DNA from: Pseudomonadota bacterium
GTDB lineage: Bacteria; Pseudomonadota; Gammaproteobacteria; UBA9214
Reading direction: 5' to 3'
Assembly: GCA_041395565.1 (NCBI GenBank)
Contig: JAWLAI010000006.1
Coordinates: 1-64,000, forward strand
DNA length: 64,000 bases
In this document: positions 1-11,972 of the stretch, piece by piece
Layout: each line of letters opens with the position of its first letter
How positions within the stretch are numbered: position 1 is the stretch's first letter
Notes under the pieces: generated by a model
What the model saw: only the letters and a program-made list of their open reading frames with translations
What the model was told of the DNA's origin: nothing
The model's database searches: none
Position numbers and translations under genes: made by a program

Positions 1-39
1 GCGGCGCTGCAGCCCGCGCCCACCACCGTCACGGGATGA
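1..39 (+). CDS. 3' end of an upstream gene (partial)
   Basis: An open frame runs from the window edge and ends with TGA at 37-39, reading AALQPAPTTVTG, six bases before the zwf start. The frame and the tight spacing suggest the tail of an upstream gene co-transcribed with zwf. Twelve residues are too few to name a product, and chance is possible. Confidence 0.3.
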   Translation, partial: AALQPAPTTVTG

Positions 40-45
40 AACGAC

Positions 46-1545
46 ATGTCAAACGCGTCTACGCTCGCAGGTGTCAAGGATAGTCAGCCGCTGCCCGCCA
101 ATATCGTCATCTTCGGCGCCAGCGGCGACCTGACCAAGCGCAAGCTGATACCGGCGCTGGCACGCATGTACCGTACCGGGCTGGTGCACCCGGCAAGCCG
201 CATCATCGGCGTGGCGCGCGAGATCGGCGCAGCCGATTGGATCGACATGATGCAGGCGGCGCTGGATGAGTACGCCGCACACCTGCAGTACAGCGCCGAC
301 GAATGGCGCACATTTTCCGAGCGCCTGCGTTTCGTCAGCGGCGACCTCAACGACGCGGACACCTACACCCGGCTCGCCGAGGTACTCGAAACGAACGCGG
401 GCGTGTGCAATGCCCTGTTCTATCTCGCCATACCGCCCGAGTGGTACGTGCGGACCGCCGAGGGCCTGGCACAGGCGCAGCTCAATCGCGAGGACTGCGG
501 CTATCGGCGCATCGTGATCGAGAAGCCGTTCGGGCTCGACCATGCGACGTCCATCGCGCTCAACCGGGCGCTGCAGGCAGTGTTCGCCGAGGCGCAGATC
601 TACCGCATCGACCACTACCTGGGCAAGGAAAGCGTGCAGAACCTGTTCGTGTTCCGCTTCGGCAACAGCATCCTGGAGCCGCTGTGGAACCGCAACTACA
701 TCGACCACGTGCAGATCTCGGTGACGGAGACGCTGGGCGTGGAATACCGCGCGCCCTACTACGAGAAGGCCGGCGCGCTGCGCGACATGATCCAGAGTCA
801 CATGATGCAGGTGCTGACGCTGGTGGCGATGGAGCCGCCGTGCGAATACACCGCCAACGCCGTGCGCGACGAGAAGGTCAAGGTGCTGCGCTCGCTGCGC
901 GTCACCGCGCCGGACGAGGTGGACCGGCTGACCGTCGCCGCGCAATACGGCGCCGGCGAGATCGCCGGGGAGAAGGTCCCGGCCTATTGTCGCGAACCCG
1001 GGGTGGCCGCGGATTCGATCACGGAGACCTTCGCAGCCGCGCGCCTGTACATCGACAACTGGCGCTGGCAGGGCGTGCCGTTCGTCCTCTGGTACGGCAA
1101 GCGCCTGAAGAAGCGCGCCTCGGAGATCGTCATCCGTTTCCGCCAGCCGCCGCACAACCTGTTCGACCCGAGCGGTGCACCGCCGGTGGCCGACGCGCTG
1201 GTGTTCCGCCTGCAGCCCGACGAGGGCATGTTCCTGCGTCTGAACGCCAAGCAGCCGGGCCTGACCACGAACATGCGGCGCCTGGTCATGCGCGGCCCGT
1301 ACGCCTCGGCGACCGACCAGGTCTTCGAGGCCTACGAGATCCTGCTCAACGACGTGCTGCTCGGCGACGCGACGCTGTTCTCCCGCGCCGACGAGATCGA
1401 GGAGTCCTGGCTGAAGCTCGCGCCGATCCTCGAGGCCTGGAGCCAGCGCATCTCCATCGACCGCTACCGCGCGGGGACCTGGGACGTCCCCGGCGTGGAG
1501 GCGCTGTTCGAAGGCTGCGTGGGCGGCTGGCACAAGCCGACCTGA
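46..1545 (+). CDS. zwf: glucose-6-phosphate 1-dehydrogenase
   Basis: Oxidises glucose 6-phosphate to 6-phosphogluconolactone with NAD(P)+, the entry step of the oxidative pentose phosphate and Entner-Doudoroff routes, in the cytosol. The 499-residue length is normal for the family. The Rossmann dinucleotide motif GASGDLT lies at residues 24-30 and the substrate-binding signature RIDHYLGKE at 187-195, followed by the expected FRFGN and LWNRNYIDHVQI stretches. The ATG at 46 is preceded by GGGATGA, a plausible ribosome binding site. The next gene, a metal transporter, starts about 110 bases downstream, so no classical zwf-pgl-edd operon is visible on this side. Confidence 0.97.
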   Translation: MSNASTLAGVKDSQPLPANIVIFGASGDLTKRKLIPALARMYRTGLVHPASRIIGVAREIGAADWIDMMQAALDEYAAHLQYSADEWRTFSERLRFVSGDLNDADTYTRLAEVLETNAGVCNALFYLAIPPEWYVRTAEGLAQAQLNREDCGYRRIVIEKPFGLDHATSIALNRALQAVFAEAQIYRIDHYLGKESVQNLFVFRFGNSILEPLWNRNYIDHVQISVTETLGVEYRAPYYEKAGALRDMIQSHMMQVLTLVAMEPPCEYTANAVRDEKVKVLRSLRVTAPDEVDRLTVAAQYGAGEIAGEKVPAYCREPGVAADSITETFAAARLYIDNWRWQGVPFVLWYGKRLKKRASEIVIRFRQPPHNLFDPSGAPPVADALVFRLQPDEGMFLRLNAKQPGLTTNMRRLVMRGPYASATDQVFEAYEILLNDVLLGDATLFSRADEIEESWLKLAPILEAWSQRISIDRYRAGTWDVPGVEALFEGCVGGWHKPT

Positions 1546-1657
1546 AGCGACGCGGCCGCGATCGCTGTATGATTGCCCGCGGACCTTGCGGGACAGGGCG
1601 GACAGGCCGGCCCGCCGCGGGCGCTTCCAGGCAACGCCGGCACGGCAGACCCCCACC

Positions 1658-2536
1658 ATGAACGTACAGATATCCCCCACCGAGAACGCGCGGCTGCTGC
1701 GGCTCGCCACCACGGCATCGGTGCTCACCGCGACGCTGCTGATTTTCGGCAAGACCGCGGCCTGGCTGCTGACCGGCTCGATCAGCGTCCTGGCCTCGCT
1801 GGTGGATTCGCTGATGGATGCGGCGGCATCGCTCATCAACCTGGTGGCGGTACGCGTCTCGCTCGCACCGCCGGACGCGGAGCACCGCTTCGGTCACGGC
1901 AAGGTGGAGCCGCTGGCCGCCTTGGCGCAGGCGGCCTTCATCGCCGGCTCCGCGGCATTCCTGGTGCTGCACGCCATCGACCGTCTGCTGCATCCGCGGC
2001 CGCTCGAGGACGTGAGCGTCGGTCTCGCGGTGATGGGGTTCGCCGTTGCGGCCACCGCGGTGCTGCTGCTCATCCAGCGGCACGTGATCCGCCGTACCCG
2101 CTCGACCATCGTGCGTGCCGATTCGCTGCATTACACCACCGACCTGCTCACCAACCTGGGCACCATGGTCGCACTGGCACTGACCCGATTTGACTTGCCG
2201 CTGCTCGACCCGCTGTTCGGCATCGGTGTCGCGATCTACATCTGCTACGGTGCCTGGCACATCGGGCACGACGCGTTTCAGCACCTGATCGACCGCGAGC
2301 TGCCCGATGCGGTGCGCACACAGGTGAAGCAGCTCGCCCTGGCCGAACCAGAGGTGCGCGGACTGCACGACCTGCGCACCCGCCAGTCGGGCGCGATGGA
2401 GATCATCCAGCTGCACCTCGAGCTCGATGCCGGCCTGACGCTGGGCACGGCGCATGCCGCGACCGAGCGTGTCGAGCAGGCCATCCGCGAGGCATATCCC
2501 ATGGCGGACGTGATCATTCACCAGGACCCGGTCTGA
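1658..2536 (+). CDS. cation diffusion facilitator family transporter (FieF-like)
   Basis: Inner-membrane proton-coupled exporter of divalent cations (Zn2+, Fe2+ or similar). The 292 residues carry the CDF transport site: D50 and D54 in the first DxxxD helix, HRFGHGK at 76-82, and a later HxxxD (HYTTD), matching the FieF arrangement of three Asp and one His. A C-terminal cytoplasmic domain with His-rich positions follows (residues about 210-292). An in-frame upstream start exists at 1586, but its extension is Arg-rich and unlike the family, so the ATG at 1658 is preferred. Its stop overlaps the next gene's start by one base. Confidence 0.93.
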   Translation: MNVQISPTENARLLRLATTASVLTATLLIFGKTAAWLLTGSISVLASLVDSLMDAAASLINLVAVRVSLAPPDAEHRFGHGKVEPLAALAQAAFIAGSAAFLVLHAIDRLLHPRPLEDVSVGLAVMGFAVAATAVLLLIQRHVIRRTRSTIVRADSLHYTTDLLTNLGTMVALALTRFDLPLLDPLFGIGVAIYICYGAWHIGHDAFQHLIDRELPDAVRTQVKQLALAEPEVRGLHDLRTRQSGAMEIIQLHLELDAGLTLGTAHAATERVEQAIREAYPMADVIIHQDPV

Positions 2537-3762
2537 TGCCGCGGCCGCCCCGCTCCGCGGCCCGCGCAGGCGCGCGGCGTGTACCCGGGCGGGAGACGGG
2601 CAGGACGCGCCGGCACATCCTGCCTGCGCTGGCCCTGGTCATCGCGGCGGCCAGCGCGGTCGGCGCGGACACGCCCTACCGGCTGCGCCACACCGGCGAC
2701 ATCCCGTCCGGCTGCAACGAGCTGACCATGACCATGCGGGAAGACACGGGTGGCCGGGATGTCCTCTATGTCGCCGCCAAGGAAGGCGGGCTGCGGATCT
2801 ACGACATCGCCGCCGCACCCCGGCTGCTCCGCCAGATCCCGACCGCGGACCTGCAGGCACTGGACGTGATGAGCCTGAGCCAGGCAGGCGCGCGGCTGTA
2901 TCTCGCCCTGGGCAACCATTTCTCCGACCGGCAGGCGGCCGGGGTCGCGGTCGTCGACATCACCGAGCCCGCAGCCGCCAGGGTCGTGGACGTCTGGACG
3001 GATGCGCACCTGCGCGGCGGCGCCGGCGCCGTTGCCGCGGCCGACGGCCGGGTGTACCTGGGCGCCATGCGCCACGGCCTGGTCATCCTCGACAGTTTCG
3101 GCGACGGCAGGCTGCGCGAGCGCGCGCGGCTGCTGCCCGTGCTGGACTATCCGGACGCGCGGCCGGACCCTAGGAAATACAATGCCCGCGGCCTGGTTGT
3201 GCGGGACGGCACGGTCTATCTCGCCTTCGATGCGGGCGGGCTGCGCATCATCGATGTCACGGACCCAGACCGGCCGCGCGAGACCGGCCGCTATGCCAAC
3301 CCTGCCCTGCTGGGCAAACCGCGGGCCTACAACAACCTCGTGCTGGACGGCGACCTCGCCTATGTGGCGGTGGACTACTGTGGCCTGGAGATCCTGAACA
3401 TCGCCGACCCGGGCGCCATCCGGCTGGTCGGCTGGTGGAACCCGGTACAGTGCGAGCGTAGCGCCTGGAAGTGGTTCACCAGCCCGGTGCACGCCAACGA
3501 GATCGCGCTCGATCGCGCCTGCGACCAGGTGTTCCTGTCCGCGGGCAGGAGCGACCTGCAGGTGGTCAGCGTGGCCGACCCCGCCAGACCGGCACTGCGC
3601 CTGGCGTACGGCGGGGTGGACAACGGCATCGGTACCTGGGGCGTGAGCAAGCAGGGACAGCGGGTCTATCTGTCCTACATCTGCACCCTCGGCATCCCGT
3701 TCCGCTCACGCTGGTCGGGCGTCAGCCTGCTGGAAACCGAGGGCGACTGCGCCGCGCCCTGA
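2536..3762 (+). CDS. secreted LVIVD-repeat beta-propeller protein
   Basis: A basic N-terminus is followed by a hydrophobic segment (about residues 28-43) and AVGAD, consistent with a signal peptide, so export to the periplasm or surface is inferred. The rest is about seven repeats of the LVIVD type, for example LYVAAKEGGLRIYDI, VYLAFDAGGLRIIDVTDP and AYVAVDYCGLEILNIADP, expected to fold as a seven-bladed propeller. LVIVD proteins have no settled biochemical role. The start overlaps the stop of the cation transporter (TGATG), so translation is probably coupled. The unusually long charged n-region leaves the start slightly uncertain. Confidence 0.8.
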   Translation: MPRPPRSAARAGARRVPGRETGRTRRHILPALALVIAAASAVGADTPYRLRHTGDIPSGCNELTMTMREDTGGRDVLYVAAKEGGLRIYDIAAAPRLLRQIPTADLQALDVMSLSQAGARLYLALGNHFSDRQAAGVAVVDITEPAAARVVDVWTDAHLRGGAGAVAAADGRVYLGAMRHGLVILDSFGDGRLRERARLLPVLDYPDARPDPRKYNARGLVVRDGTVYLAFDAGGLRIIDVTDPDRPRETGRYANPALLGKPRAYNNLVLDGDLAYVAVDYCGLEILNIADPGAIRLVGWWNPVQCERSAWKWFTSPVHANEIALDRACDQVFLSAGRSDLQVVSVADPARPALRLAYGGVDNGIGTWGVSKQGQRVYLSYICTLGIPFRSRWSGVSLLETEGDCAAP

Positions 3763-3764
3763 CC

Positions 3765-4184
3765 TCAGCCCAGGCTGACGCGCGTAACGGCGGCGGGTAT
3801 CGCGCGCAGGTTGCGCGAGACCGGGCATTGCCGCATGCGTTCGACGAGTGCATCGATGATTTGCTGGCTGGCCTGACCGCAGCCCAGGCGGCCGTCGAAC
3901 TCGATGCGCAGGCTTTCGATGTTCCAGTCCGCATCGGCCCCCACCTCGATACTCCCCGTGGCGCTGTCTAGCATCAGCCCGCGCTCGGCGCAGTTGACGC
4001 GGAAGTACAGGTGCTGGCAGGTCAGCACCGAATACACGAAAATGTCGAACCCGGGTGTCGCGGTGTCCAGTGCCAGCGACTGCCAGCGCCCCTGCGTATG
4101 GTGTTCCACGACCAGTTCATCGACAGCGTTGTTGTTGCCCTGGTAGGCGCAGTGCATGCGCATCCGGAATGTCCGTTCACTCAC
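3765..4184 (-). CDS. OsmC family protein
   Basis: A 139-residue member of the OsmC/Ohr family, small dimeric thiol peroxidases or related proteins acting on organic hydroperoxides in the cytosol. The two family cysteines are present: C56 in VLTCQHLYF and C120 in the hallmark CPVSRNL. It converges on the LVIVD-repeat gene with only two bases between the stop codons. Whether it is a true Ohr, OsmC or a YhfA-like member cannot be settled by eye. Confidence 0.85.
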   Translation of the reverse strand: MSERTFRMRMHCAYQGNNNAVDELVVEHHTQGRWQSLALDTATPGFDIFVYSVLTCQHLYFRVNCAERGLMLDSATGSIEVGADADWNIESLRIEFDGRLGCGQASQQIIDALVERMRQCPVSRNLRAIPAAVTRVSLG

Positions 4185-6316
<2,132 letters not shown>

Positions 6317-6475
6317 GTCGGTTGCGCCCGCCCGACCGGACCTCAAGCTGGCGCTGTCAGCGTCACGCCGGCGGGCCGCGCCCTTTCGCTGGACCGGGTA
6401 CCGCCGCCGGCCACCGGTGCGCTAGACTTCAGGCACTCACTCCACATCATAATTCAACGATCCGGAGCGCCACCC

Positions 6476-7627
6476 ATGAAACCGAGCCTCGTTCTGCGCC
6501 TGTTCATTCTGCTGCTGATCATTACCCTGCTGTCGCCGGCAACCCGGGCGGGCGGGGGACACGACGGCAGGGACCCGCATTCGCACCAGGACGCCGCGGC
6601 ACCCGCCGGCCTGGTCATCTTCGGTGACAGCCTGTCGGACACCGGCAACGCGTTCTTCGCCACCGGCATCCTCAACCGCCCGCCCTATGACCAGCTGGAT
6701 GCATTCCTGATTCCCAACGGACCGTATGCACGCGGCGGCGCGACCTTCAGCAACGGCGCCGTGTGGATCCAGCAGCTGGCGCGCCCGCTCGGCCTCGCCG
6801 GCGATGCCGAGGCCGTGCTCGCCCCCCGCCACCCGGGCGACAACTACGCGTTCGGCGGCGCGCGGGCACGGGCCGCGGCGACCATTCCCGGCCGGCATCT
6901 CCCCGACCAGGTCAGCGAGTTCCTGGCCGCAGTCAATTACGGCCCGTCCGCCGACCCGCTGTACGTGCTGTTCATCGGCGGCAACGACGTCGCCGATGCC
7001 GTGCGCGCACTGACGCAGGATCCGAGCGGCGCCGCCAGTATGGGCATCATTGTCGCGGCTCTGACCGCGATCGGCGATGCCATCCAGGCGCTGTACAATT
7101 CCGGCGCCGGCGCCCGCGAGTTCCTGGTGATCAATGCGCCGGATCTCGGACTGACTCCGGCCTTCACGCCGCCGCTCAACCTGCCGCAGGCCGCCGTGTT
7201 CGGCACCTGCTTCTCCCTGCTCTTCAACCTGGGTGGCGACGCAAGCGGCTATCCCGCACCCTACGACTCGGTTTGTGCCGCATTCGGTTTCCCGAAATCG
7301 ATCCCCGGTCTCGACACCATCGTCGGCGCGTTGGAAGCGAACCTGCCCGGCACCACGTTCACCCGCTTCGATCTCTTCGCGCTGATGCATGCGATCGTGG
7401 CCGACCCTGCCGGCTACCGGCTCAGCAACGTGACCGGCGCCTGCATCATGCCGAACGTGCCGCCGTACGCCTGCCGCAATCCCGACAGCTACCTGTTCTG
7501 GGACGGCATCCATCCTACCCGCAAGGCCCACGAGATCGTCGCCGCGGCCGTGCAGGATGCCATCGCGCCGCGCGATCACGGCGACGAGCGCCAGCGTCAT
7601 CACGCCCGGATGGCGCACGCGCGCTGA
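6476..7627 (+). CDS. secreted SGNH/GDSL-family lipase or esterase
   Basis: The N-terminus (residues 1-24) is a clear signal peptide ending near TRAGG. Block I of the GDSL family, FGDSLSDTGN, gives the nucleophile S52. A Gly in the NYAFGGARA stretch and GGNDVAD provide blocks II and III, and DGIHPT supplies D343 and H346 of the triad. The length (383 residues) fits phospholipase/lecithinase-type GDSL enzymes exported to the periplasm or medium. The substrate is not predictable. It is a single gene that converges on an ABC exporter operon. Confidence 0.9.
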   Translation: MKPSLVLRLFILLLIITLLSPATRAGGGHDGRDPHSHQDAAAPAGLVIFGDSLSDTGNAFFATGILNRPPYDQLDAFLIPNGPYARGGATFSNGAVWIQQLARPLGLAGDAEAVLAPRHPGDNYAFGGARARAAATIPGRHLPDQVSEFLAAVNYGPSADPLYVLFIGGNDVADAVRALTQDPSGAASMGIIVAALTAIGDAIQALYNSGAGAREFLVINAPDLGLTPAFTPPLNLPQAAVFGTCFSLLFNLGGDASGYPAPYDSVCAAFGFPKSIPGLDTIVGALEANLPGTTFTRFDLFALMHAIVADPAGYRLSNVTGACIMPNVPPYACRNPDSYLFWDGIHPTRKAHEIVAAAVQDAIAPRDHGDERQRHHARMAHAR

Positions 7628-7654
7628 ACGCCCGGCAAGGCGTGGACCGTCGGA

Positions 7655-7670
7655 GCGGGCACACGCCCGC
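7655..7670. terminator. short stem-loop between convergent genes
   Basis: A perfect 6-bp stem (GCGGGC / GCCCGC) with an ACAC loop sits between the stop codons of the GDSL lipase and the ABC permease. No T-run follows on either strand, so it is at best a weak or Rho-assisted bidirectional terminator. Confidence 0.35.
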
Positions 7671-7672
7671 CG

Positions 7673-8854
7673 CTACAACGCCCGCAGCGCGCTGGTCACG
7701 GGCTGGCGTGCGGCGTGCACGGCCGGGAACAGGCCGCCGATCAGGCCGATACCGAGCGCCCACAACAGGCCCTGCAGGATCAGCTGCGGCGACACGCGGA
7801 AGGCGAACACCACCTGGCTGAAGTTGGCGCCCAGGGTGGATGCCGTGTAGTTGTCGAACGCCGCCCAGGCGACGGCGGCACCGATCAGGCCGCCGAGCAG
7901 GGCGAGCAGCGCCGCCTCCAGCATCACCGACAGCACCACCGGGACCGCGGAAAAGCCGAGCGCACGCAGGGTGGCGATCTCGCGCGCACGCGCGGCAACC
8001 GCGGCGTACATGGTATTGAGCGCGCCGAACACCGCGCCCACGCCCATGATGGCCGCGATGGCCACGCCCAGGATGCGGATCAGCCGGGTGAGGTCCTCCG
8101 ACTGCGTCGCGTAGTAGTCGCGGGTACGCTGCACATCCACCGTCAGGCGCGGGTCGCTGACCAGCGCGGCGCGAAAGGCATCGAAGGCGGCGGTACCGGT
8201 CAACCGGACGGTGACCGACTGGAAGGCGTTGCGGTTGTAGGCGCCCTGCAGCACCTCGGGATCGCACCACAGCTCCGATTCGTGCGCATCGCCCGAGGCG
8301 AACACGCCCACCACCTGCCAGTCCTGCAGTCCGAGCCGCACCGGGCGGCCGACCTCGAGATCGCCGAATTCGGCCTGCGCGCCCCTGCCGATCACCAGCT
8401 CGCGCTTGCCGGACTCGAAGCGGCGGCCCGCGACGATGCGCACGTTGTCGCGCAGTTCCCAGACCCGCGGCCCGACGCCGCGGATCTCGACATTGGCATC
8501 GCTGCCGGTGCTGCGCTTGGGCAGGTTGGCGACCACCACGACCTCGGCCGAGGCGATCGGTATGCCGGCGCTGTTCTGCAGGATGCCGGGGGCCTGCGCG
8601 ATCAGCACGGTATCCTCGCGCGCCAGGCCGCTGTTGAGTTCGGCGCTGGCACCCTTGCGCAGCACGATCGCCGTATCCAGCCGCCCGGCCTCGGCGAGCA
8701 CCGCCTGGAAACCCTCGCCGATCGCCAGCAGCGCGACCAGCACCCCGACCACGCCGGCGATGCCGCCCACGATCACCAGCGCGGAACCGAGACGCTGCGG
8801 GATGGTCGCCAGGCTCATCCAGGTGATTTCCAGTATCTGTTCCAGCCAGCGCAC
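7673..8854 (-). CDS. ABC transporter permease (MacB/FtsX-type), second copy
   Basis: A 393-residue inner-membrane permease of the MacB/FtsX fold: one N-terminal membrane helix (about 20-45), a large periplasmic domain, then three C-terminal helices (about 270-385) with the family motif REIATLRALGFS. It is the last gene of a four-gene operon (adaptor, ATPase, permease, permease), 14 bases after the first permease. Two different permeases in one operon suggest a heterodimeric exporter, unlike homodimeric MacB. The substrate is unknown. Confidence 0.88.
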   Translation of the reverse strand: MRWLEQILEITWMSLATIPQRLGSALVIVGGIAGVVGVLVALLAIGEGFQAVLAEAGRLDTAIVLRKGASAELNSGLAREDTVLIAQAPGILQNSAGIPIASAEVVVVANLPKRSTGSDANVEIRGVGPRVWELRDNVRIVAGRRFESGKRELVIGRGAQAEFGDLEVGRPVRLGLQDWQVVGVFASGDAHESELWCDPEVLQGAYNRNAFQSVTVRLTGTAAFDAFRAALVSDPRLTVDVQRTRDYYATQSEDLTRLIRILGVAIAAIMGVGAVFGALNTMYAAVAARAREIATLRALGFSAVPVVLSVMLEAALLALLGGLIGAAVAWAAFDNYTASTLGANFSQVVFAFRVSPQLILQGLLWALGIGLIGGLFPAVHAARQPVTSALRAL

Positions 8855-8868
8855 GTCCGGTCACTCCC

Positions 8869-10023
8869 TCAGCGTTCGTTCAGCGCATCGACGATGCGCA
8901 GGCGCATGGCACGCCAGGCCGGCGGCAGCCCCACGGCCGTACCGAGTACCAGCATGATCGCAACACCGGTCAGCCAGGACTGCGCCCCGACACTGAAGGC
9001 GCCGCCGCGGAAGGCGGCACTCAGCGCGCCCGCCCCGGCCACGGCCAGCAGCAGGCCGATACTGCCGCCGATGATGGCCAGCAGCAGCGACTCGCCCAGC
9101 ACCAGCCACAGCACGCTGCGGTTGGAGAAACCGAGGGTCTTGAGCACCGCCAGCTCCGGAATGCGCTCGCGCACCGCCTGCGACATGGTGTTCCCGGTGA
9201 GCAGCAGGATGGTGAAGAACACGGCGCCCATGATCGAGCTGACGATCAGGCCGATGTCGCCGACCTGGCGGACGAAGTCCAGGGTGAACTGCTTTTCGGT
9301 CTGCGTCTTGGTCTCGTCGGCCGAATTCGCGAACAGGCGGTCGATCGTCTGTGCCACCTGCTCGGCCTGGTCGGGGTCGCCGACCTTGACCATGTACCAG
9401 CCGACCGTGCCGTGGCCGAAGGTGCGACCCTCGTCGAAATAGTCGTAACGGAACAGCAGCTGGTCTTCCTGGTTGCGGTCGCGCGCCTCGCGCATGCGGT
9501 AGATGCCGACCAGGTCGAAGGTCCAGGTCAGATCGCCGTCCCGGTGCGGAAAGATGGTCGCCTGCAGCGGGACGCGGTCGCCGATCTTGAAGTTGTAGCG
9601 CCGCGCCAGGTTTTCACCGACGATGGCGCCGGTGCGGGTATTCAGGAAAGCCTGCTTCTGGTCCTCCGGCAACAGCATCTCCGGATACAGCTCCAGGTAG
9701 TTCGGGCTCACCGCAAAATTGGCGAAGAAGTTCTTGCGGTCCTGGTAGATGCCGCCGAACCAGTTGGCGTAGGCCACGTCCTCCACCCCGGGCACGCGCC
9801 GGATCTGCGCCAGGTCGGCGTACGGCAGCGGCTGGATGATGGAAAGCTTGGAACTGGTAATCAGCCGGCCCGCGCCCTCCAGGCTGTCACGCACCGTGAA
9901 GGCGACCCGCACCGCATCGAGCATGCCGAACAGCAGGAACGCGACCACGATCGACAGCAGGGTCAGGATGGTGCGCGCCTTGCGGCGCAGCAGCGCGGCC
10001 CACACCAGCGGCAGGTATTTCAT
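8869..10023 (-). CDS. ABC transporter permease (MacB/FtsX-type), first copy
   Basis: A 384-residue FtsX-like permease with an N-terminal helix ([21 protein letters not shown]), a periplasmic domain and three C-terminal helices, with the [13 protein letters not shown] motif before the second helix. The longest frame begins at 10113, but the first 30 residues overlap the ATPase gene and are Arg-rich, so the ATG at 10023, 13 bases after the ATPase stop, is chosen. It presumably pairs with the permease at 7673-8854. Confidence 0.88.
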   Translation of the reverse strand: MKYLPLVWAALLRRKARTILTLLSIVVAFLLFGMLDAVRVAFTVRDSLEGAGRLITSSKLSIIQPLPYADLAQIRRVPGVEDVAYANWFGGIYQDRKNFFANFAVSPNYLELYPEMLLPEDQKQAFLNTRTGAIVGENLARRYNFKIGDRVPLQATIFPHRDGDLTWTFDLVGIYRMREARDRNQEDQLLFRYDYFDEGRTFGHGTVGWYMVKVGDPDQAEQVAQTIDRLFANSADETKTQTEKQFTLDFVRQVGDIGLIVSSIMGAVFFTILLLTGNTMSQAVRERIPELAVLKTLGFSNRSVLWLVLGESLLLAIIGGSIGLLLAVAGAGALSAAFRGGAFSVGAQSWLTGVAIMLVLGTAVGLPPAWRAMRLRIVDALNER

Positions 10024-10036
10024 GCGCGCGTCCGGG

Positions 10037-10720
10037 TCACGCCCCGTTCCCCGTAAGCGTGCCCTTGTCGAGGTGCAGCTGGCGATGCGCGAACTCGGCC
10101 GCCTTGGGGTCATGCGTCACCATCACGATGGTCTTGCCGTGCTCGCGGTTGAGCTGCTGCAGCAGACCCATGATCTCGTCGGCCGTATGCCGGTCGAGGT
10201 CACCAGTCGGCTCGTCGCACACCAGTATCTTCGGGTCGGAAACGATGGCACGCGCGATGGCGACGCGCTGCTCCTGGCCGCCGGAGAGTTCGCCCGGACG
10301 GTGCTGCGCACGCTCCTCCAGCCCCACCAGCGCCAGCGCGATGCGTGCATTGCGCCGCCGCGCGCGCGCGGACAGCCGCGTGAGCAGCAGCGGCAATTCG
10401 ACGTTCTTCTGCGCGCTCAGCATGGGCAACAGATTGTAGAACTGGAACACGAAACCGATGTTGGCGGCGCGCCAGCGCGCCAGCTCGCCGCTGTTCATGC
10501 GTTCGAGGTGCGTGCCGGCGATCTCGATGGTGCCCGCAGTCACGCTGTCGAGGCCGCCGATGAGATTGAGCAGCGTCGTCTTGCCCGAGCCGGACGGACC
10601 CATCAGCGCGACGAAGTCGCCGGCCGCGATGTCCATGTCGATCGCGTGCAGCACCTCGATGCTCTGCCTGCCGCGCCGGTAGTGCTTGGTGACACCGCGC
10701 AGTGTGACCAGCTTGTCCAT
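10037..10720 (-). CDS. ABC transporter ATP-binding protein (LolD/MacB type)
   Basis: A 227-residue cytosolic ATPase powering the adjacent permeases. Walker A is GPSGSGKTT, the signature is [15 protein letters not shown] (with E replacing the more usual Q-x-Q context), Walker B is [12 protein letters not shown], and the H-loop is [24 protein letters not shown] is the Q-loop region typical of the LolD/MacB branch. It follows the adaptor gene by 22 bases and precedes the permease by 13. Confidence 0.93.
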   Translation of the reverse strand: MDKLVTLRGVTKHYRRGRQSIEVLHAIDMDIAAGDFVALMGPSGSGKTTLLNLIGGLDSVTAGTIEIAGTHLERMNSGELARWRAANIGFVFQFYNLLPMLSAQKNVELPLLLTRLSARARRRNARIALALVGLEERAQHRPGELSGGQEQRVAIARAIVSDPKILVCDEPTGDLDRHTADEIMGLLQQLNREHGKTIVMVTHDPKAAEFAHRQLHLDKGTLTGNGA

Positions 10721-10742
10721 GCCTCCCCCTCTGCGTGCCGCG

Positions 10743-11972
10743 CTAGCCCGGCTGTTCCGTAAGTACCCGGTCGCCGTCCTGCAGCGCGGCGGGCGGATCG
10801 AGGATCACCCGCTCGCCGTCGCTGACGCCATCGAGCACCTGGCGCAGGTCGGCGTAGGTCTGCCCCGTCCGCACCGTGCGCAGCCGGGCATGATCGTCGA
10901 TCACCACGAACACGCGCGTGGCATCGCCCTGCATCTGGATGGCGCTGGCCGGGATGAGCACCCCGGCCGGGGGCGCGGCGGCGGTGCCGGCGCTGTCGGG
11001 CTCGAGGAACGCCACGCGCGCGCCCATGTCGGGCACGATGCGCGGATCCTGCACATCGATGCCGATGCGCACCTTCACCGTCGCCTTGCTGCGGTCGGCG
11101 GCCGGAATGATCGCGATGACCTGGCCGGATATGCGCCAGTCCGGATACGCATTGAGCGTGGTCTCGACCGGCTGGCCGGCCTGCACGCGCCCGATGTAGG
11201 CCTCGTTCACCTCCACCTCGATCTCCAGCGAATCCATGTCGACGATGGTGCCGATGCCGGTGCGGGTATAGCCGCCGCCGGCGGAAAACGGCGAGACGAT
11301 CTCGCCCGGCTGCGCCGCCTTGACCGTGATCACGCCGGCGAACGGCGCGCGCACGACGGTGTTGTCCAGCGCGACCTGCGCGACCTCGACCCCGCGCGCG
11401 GCCACGTCCACCTCGCGCTGCTGGGTGACGATGGCGGCGCTGCGGGTCTTGACCAGCGTGGCCGCGTCGTCGGCCGCCTGCTGGCTGGTGAGCTTGCGCG
11501 CCAGCAGGTCCTGCTGGCGCGCATCGTCGCGCCGCGCCTGGGCGAGCAGCTGGCGCAGCCCTTCGAGCTGCGCGCGCGCCGCGGCGAGCTGCGCCTGTGC
11601 CAGGTCGAGCTGGGCGCGCGCATCGGTGTCATCCAGCCGCGCCAGCACCGCACCGGCCTGCACCCGCTGGCCTTCCTCGATCAGCACCTCGGTGACCTGA
11701 CCGGTCACCTTGGCCGACACGGTGGCCTGCCGGCGTGCGGTCACGTAGCCGGTCGCATCGAGCACCGACATGCTGCCCTGCACCCCGCCCGGCACCTGCG
11801 CCGTCGCGGTCGCGACCGTATAGACACGGCCGCCGGCGAGCCAGTACCAGGCGCCCAGCGCGAGCAGCGCGACCAGCACCAGGACAAACACCCAGACCGG
11901 CCCGGGGCGCCTGTCCGTGCCACGCGCCGCCTCGTCGAGCCGCAACTGTTTCAGGAGTTCCGAGTTTTCCAT
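10743..11972 (-). CDS. periplasmic adaptor protein of ABC efflux (MacA/HlyD family)
   Basis: A membrane-fusion protein: a short cytoplasmic N-terminus, one membrane helix (about residues 30-50), a barrel-sandwich lipoyl half-motif, a long alpha hairpin rich in Ala, Gln and Arg (about 110-200), then the second lipoyl half and beta-barrel domains. It would join the inner-membrane exporter to an outer-membrane channel; no TolC gene is adjacent. A TTG start at 11990 is possible, but the ATG at 11972 has a GGATGGG element upstream. It is the first gene of the four-gene minus-strand operon. Confidence 0.9.
   Translation of the reverse strand: MENSELLKQLRLDEAARGTDRRPGPVWVFVLVLVALLALGAWYWLAGGRVYTVATATAQVPGGVQGSMSVLDATGYVTARRQATVSAKVTGQVTEVLIEEGQRVQAGAVLARLDDTDARAQLDLAQAQLAAARAQLEGLRQLLAQARRDDARQQDLLARKLTSQQAADDAATLVKTRSAAIVTQQREVDVAARGVEVAQVALDNTVVRAPFAGVITVKAAQPGEIVSPFSAGGGYTRTGIGTIVDMDSLEIEVEVNEAYIGRVQAGQPVETTLNAYPDWRISGQVIAIIPAADRSKATVKVRIGIDVQDPRIVPDMGARVAFLEPDSAGTAAAPPAGVLIPASAIQMQGDATRVFVVIDDHARLRTVRTGQTYADLRQVLDGVSDGERVILDPPAALQDGDRVLTEQPG

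Noticed and set aside
49..1839. 596-codon minus-strand frame opposite zwf
   Set aside because: Composition is Arg/Ala/Gly/Val-heavy with no domain; it mirrors the codon bias of zwf and the transporter on the other strand.
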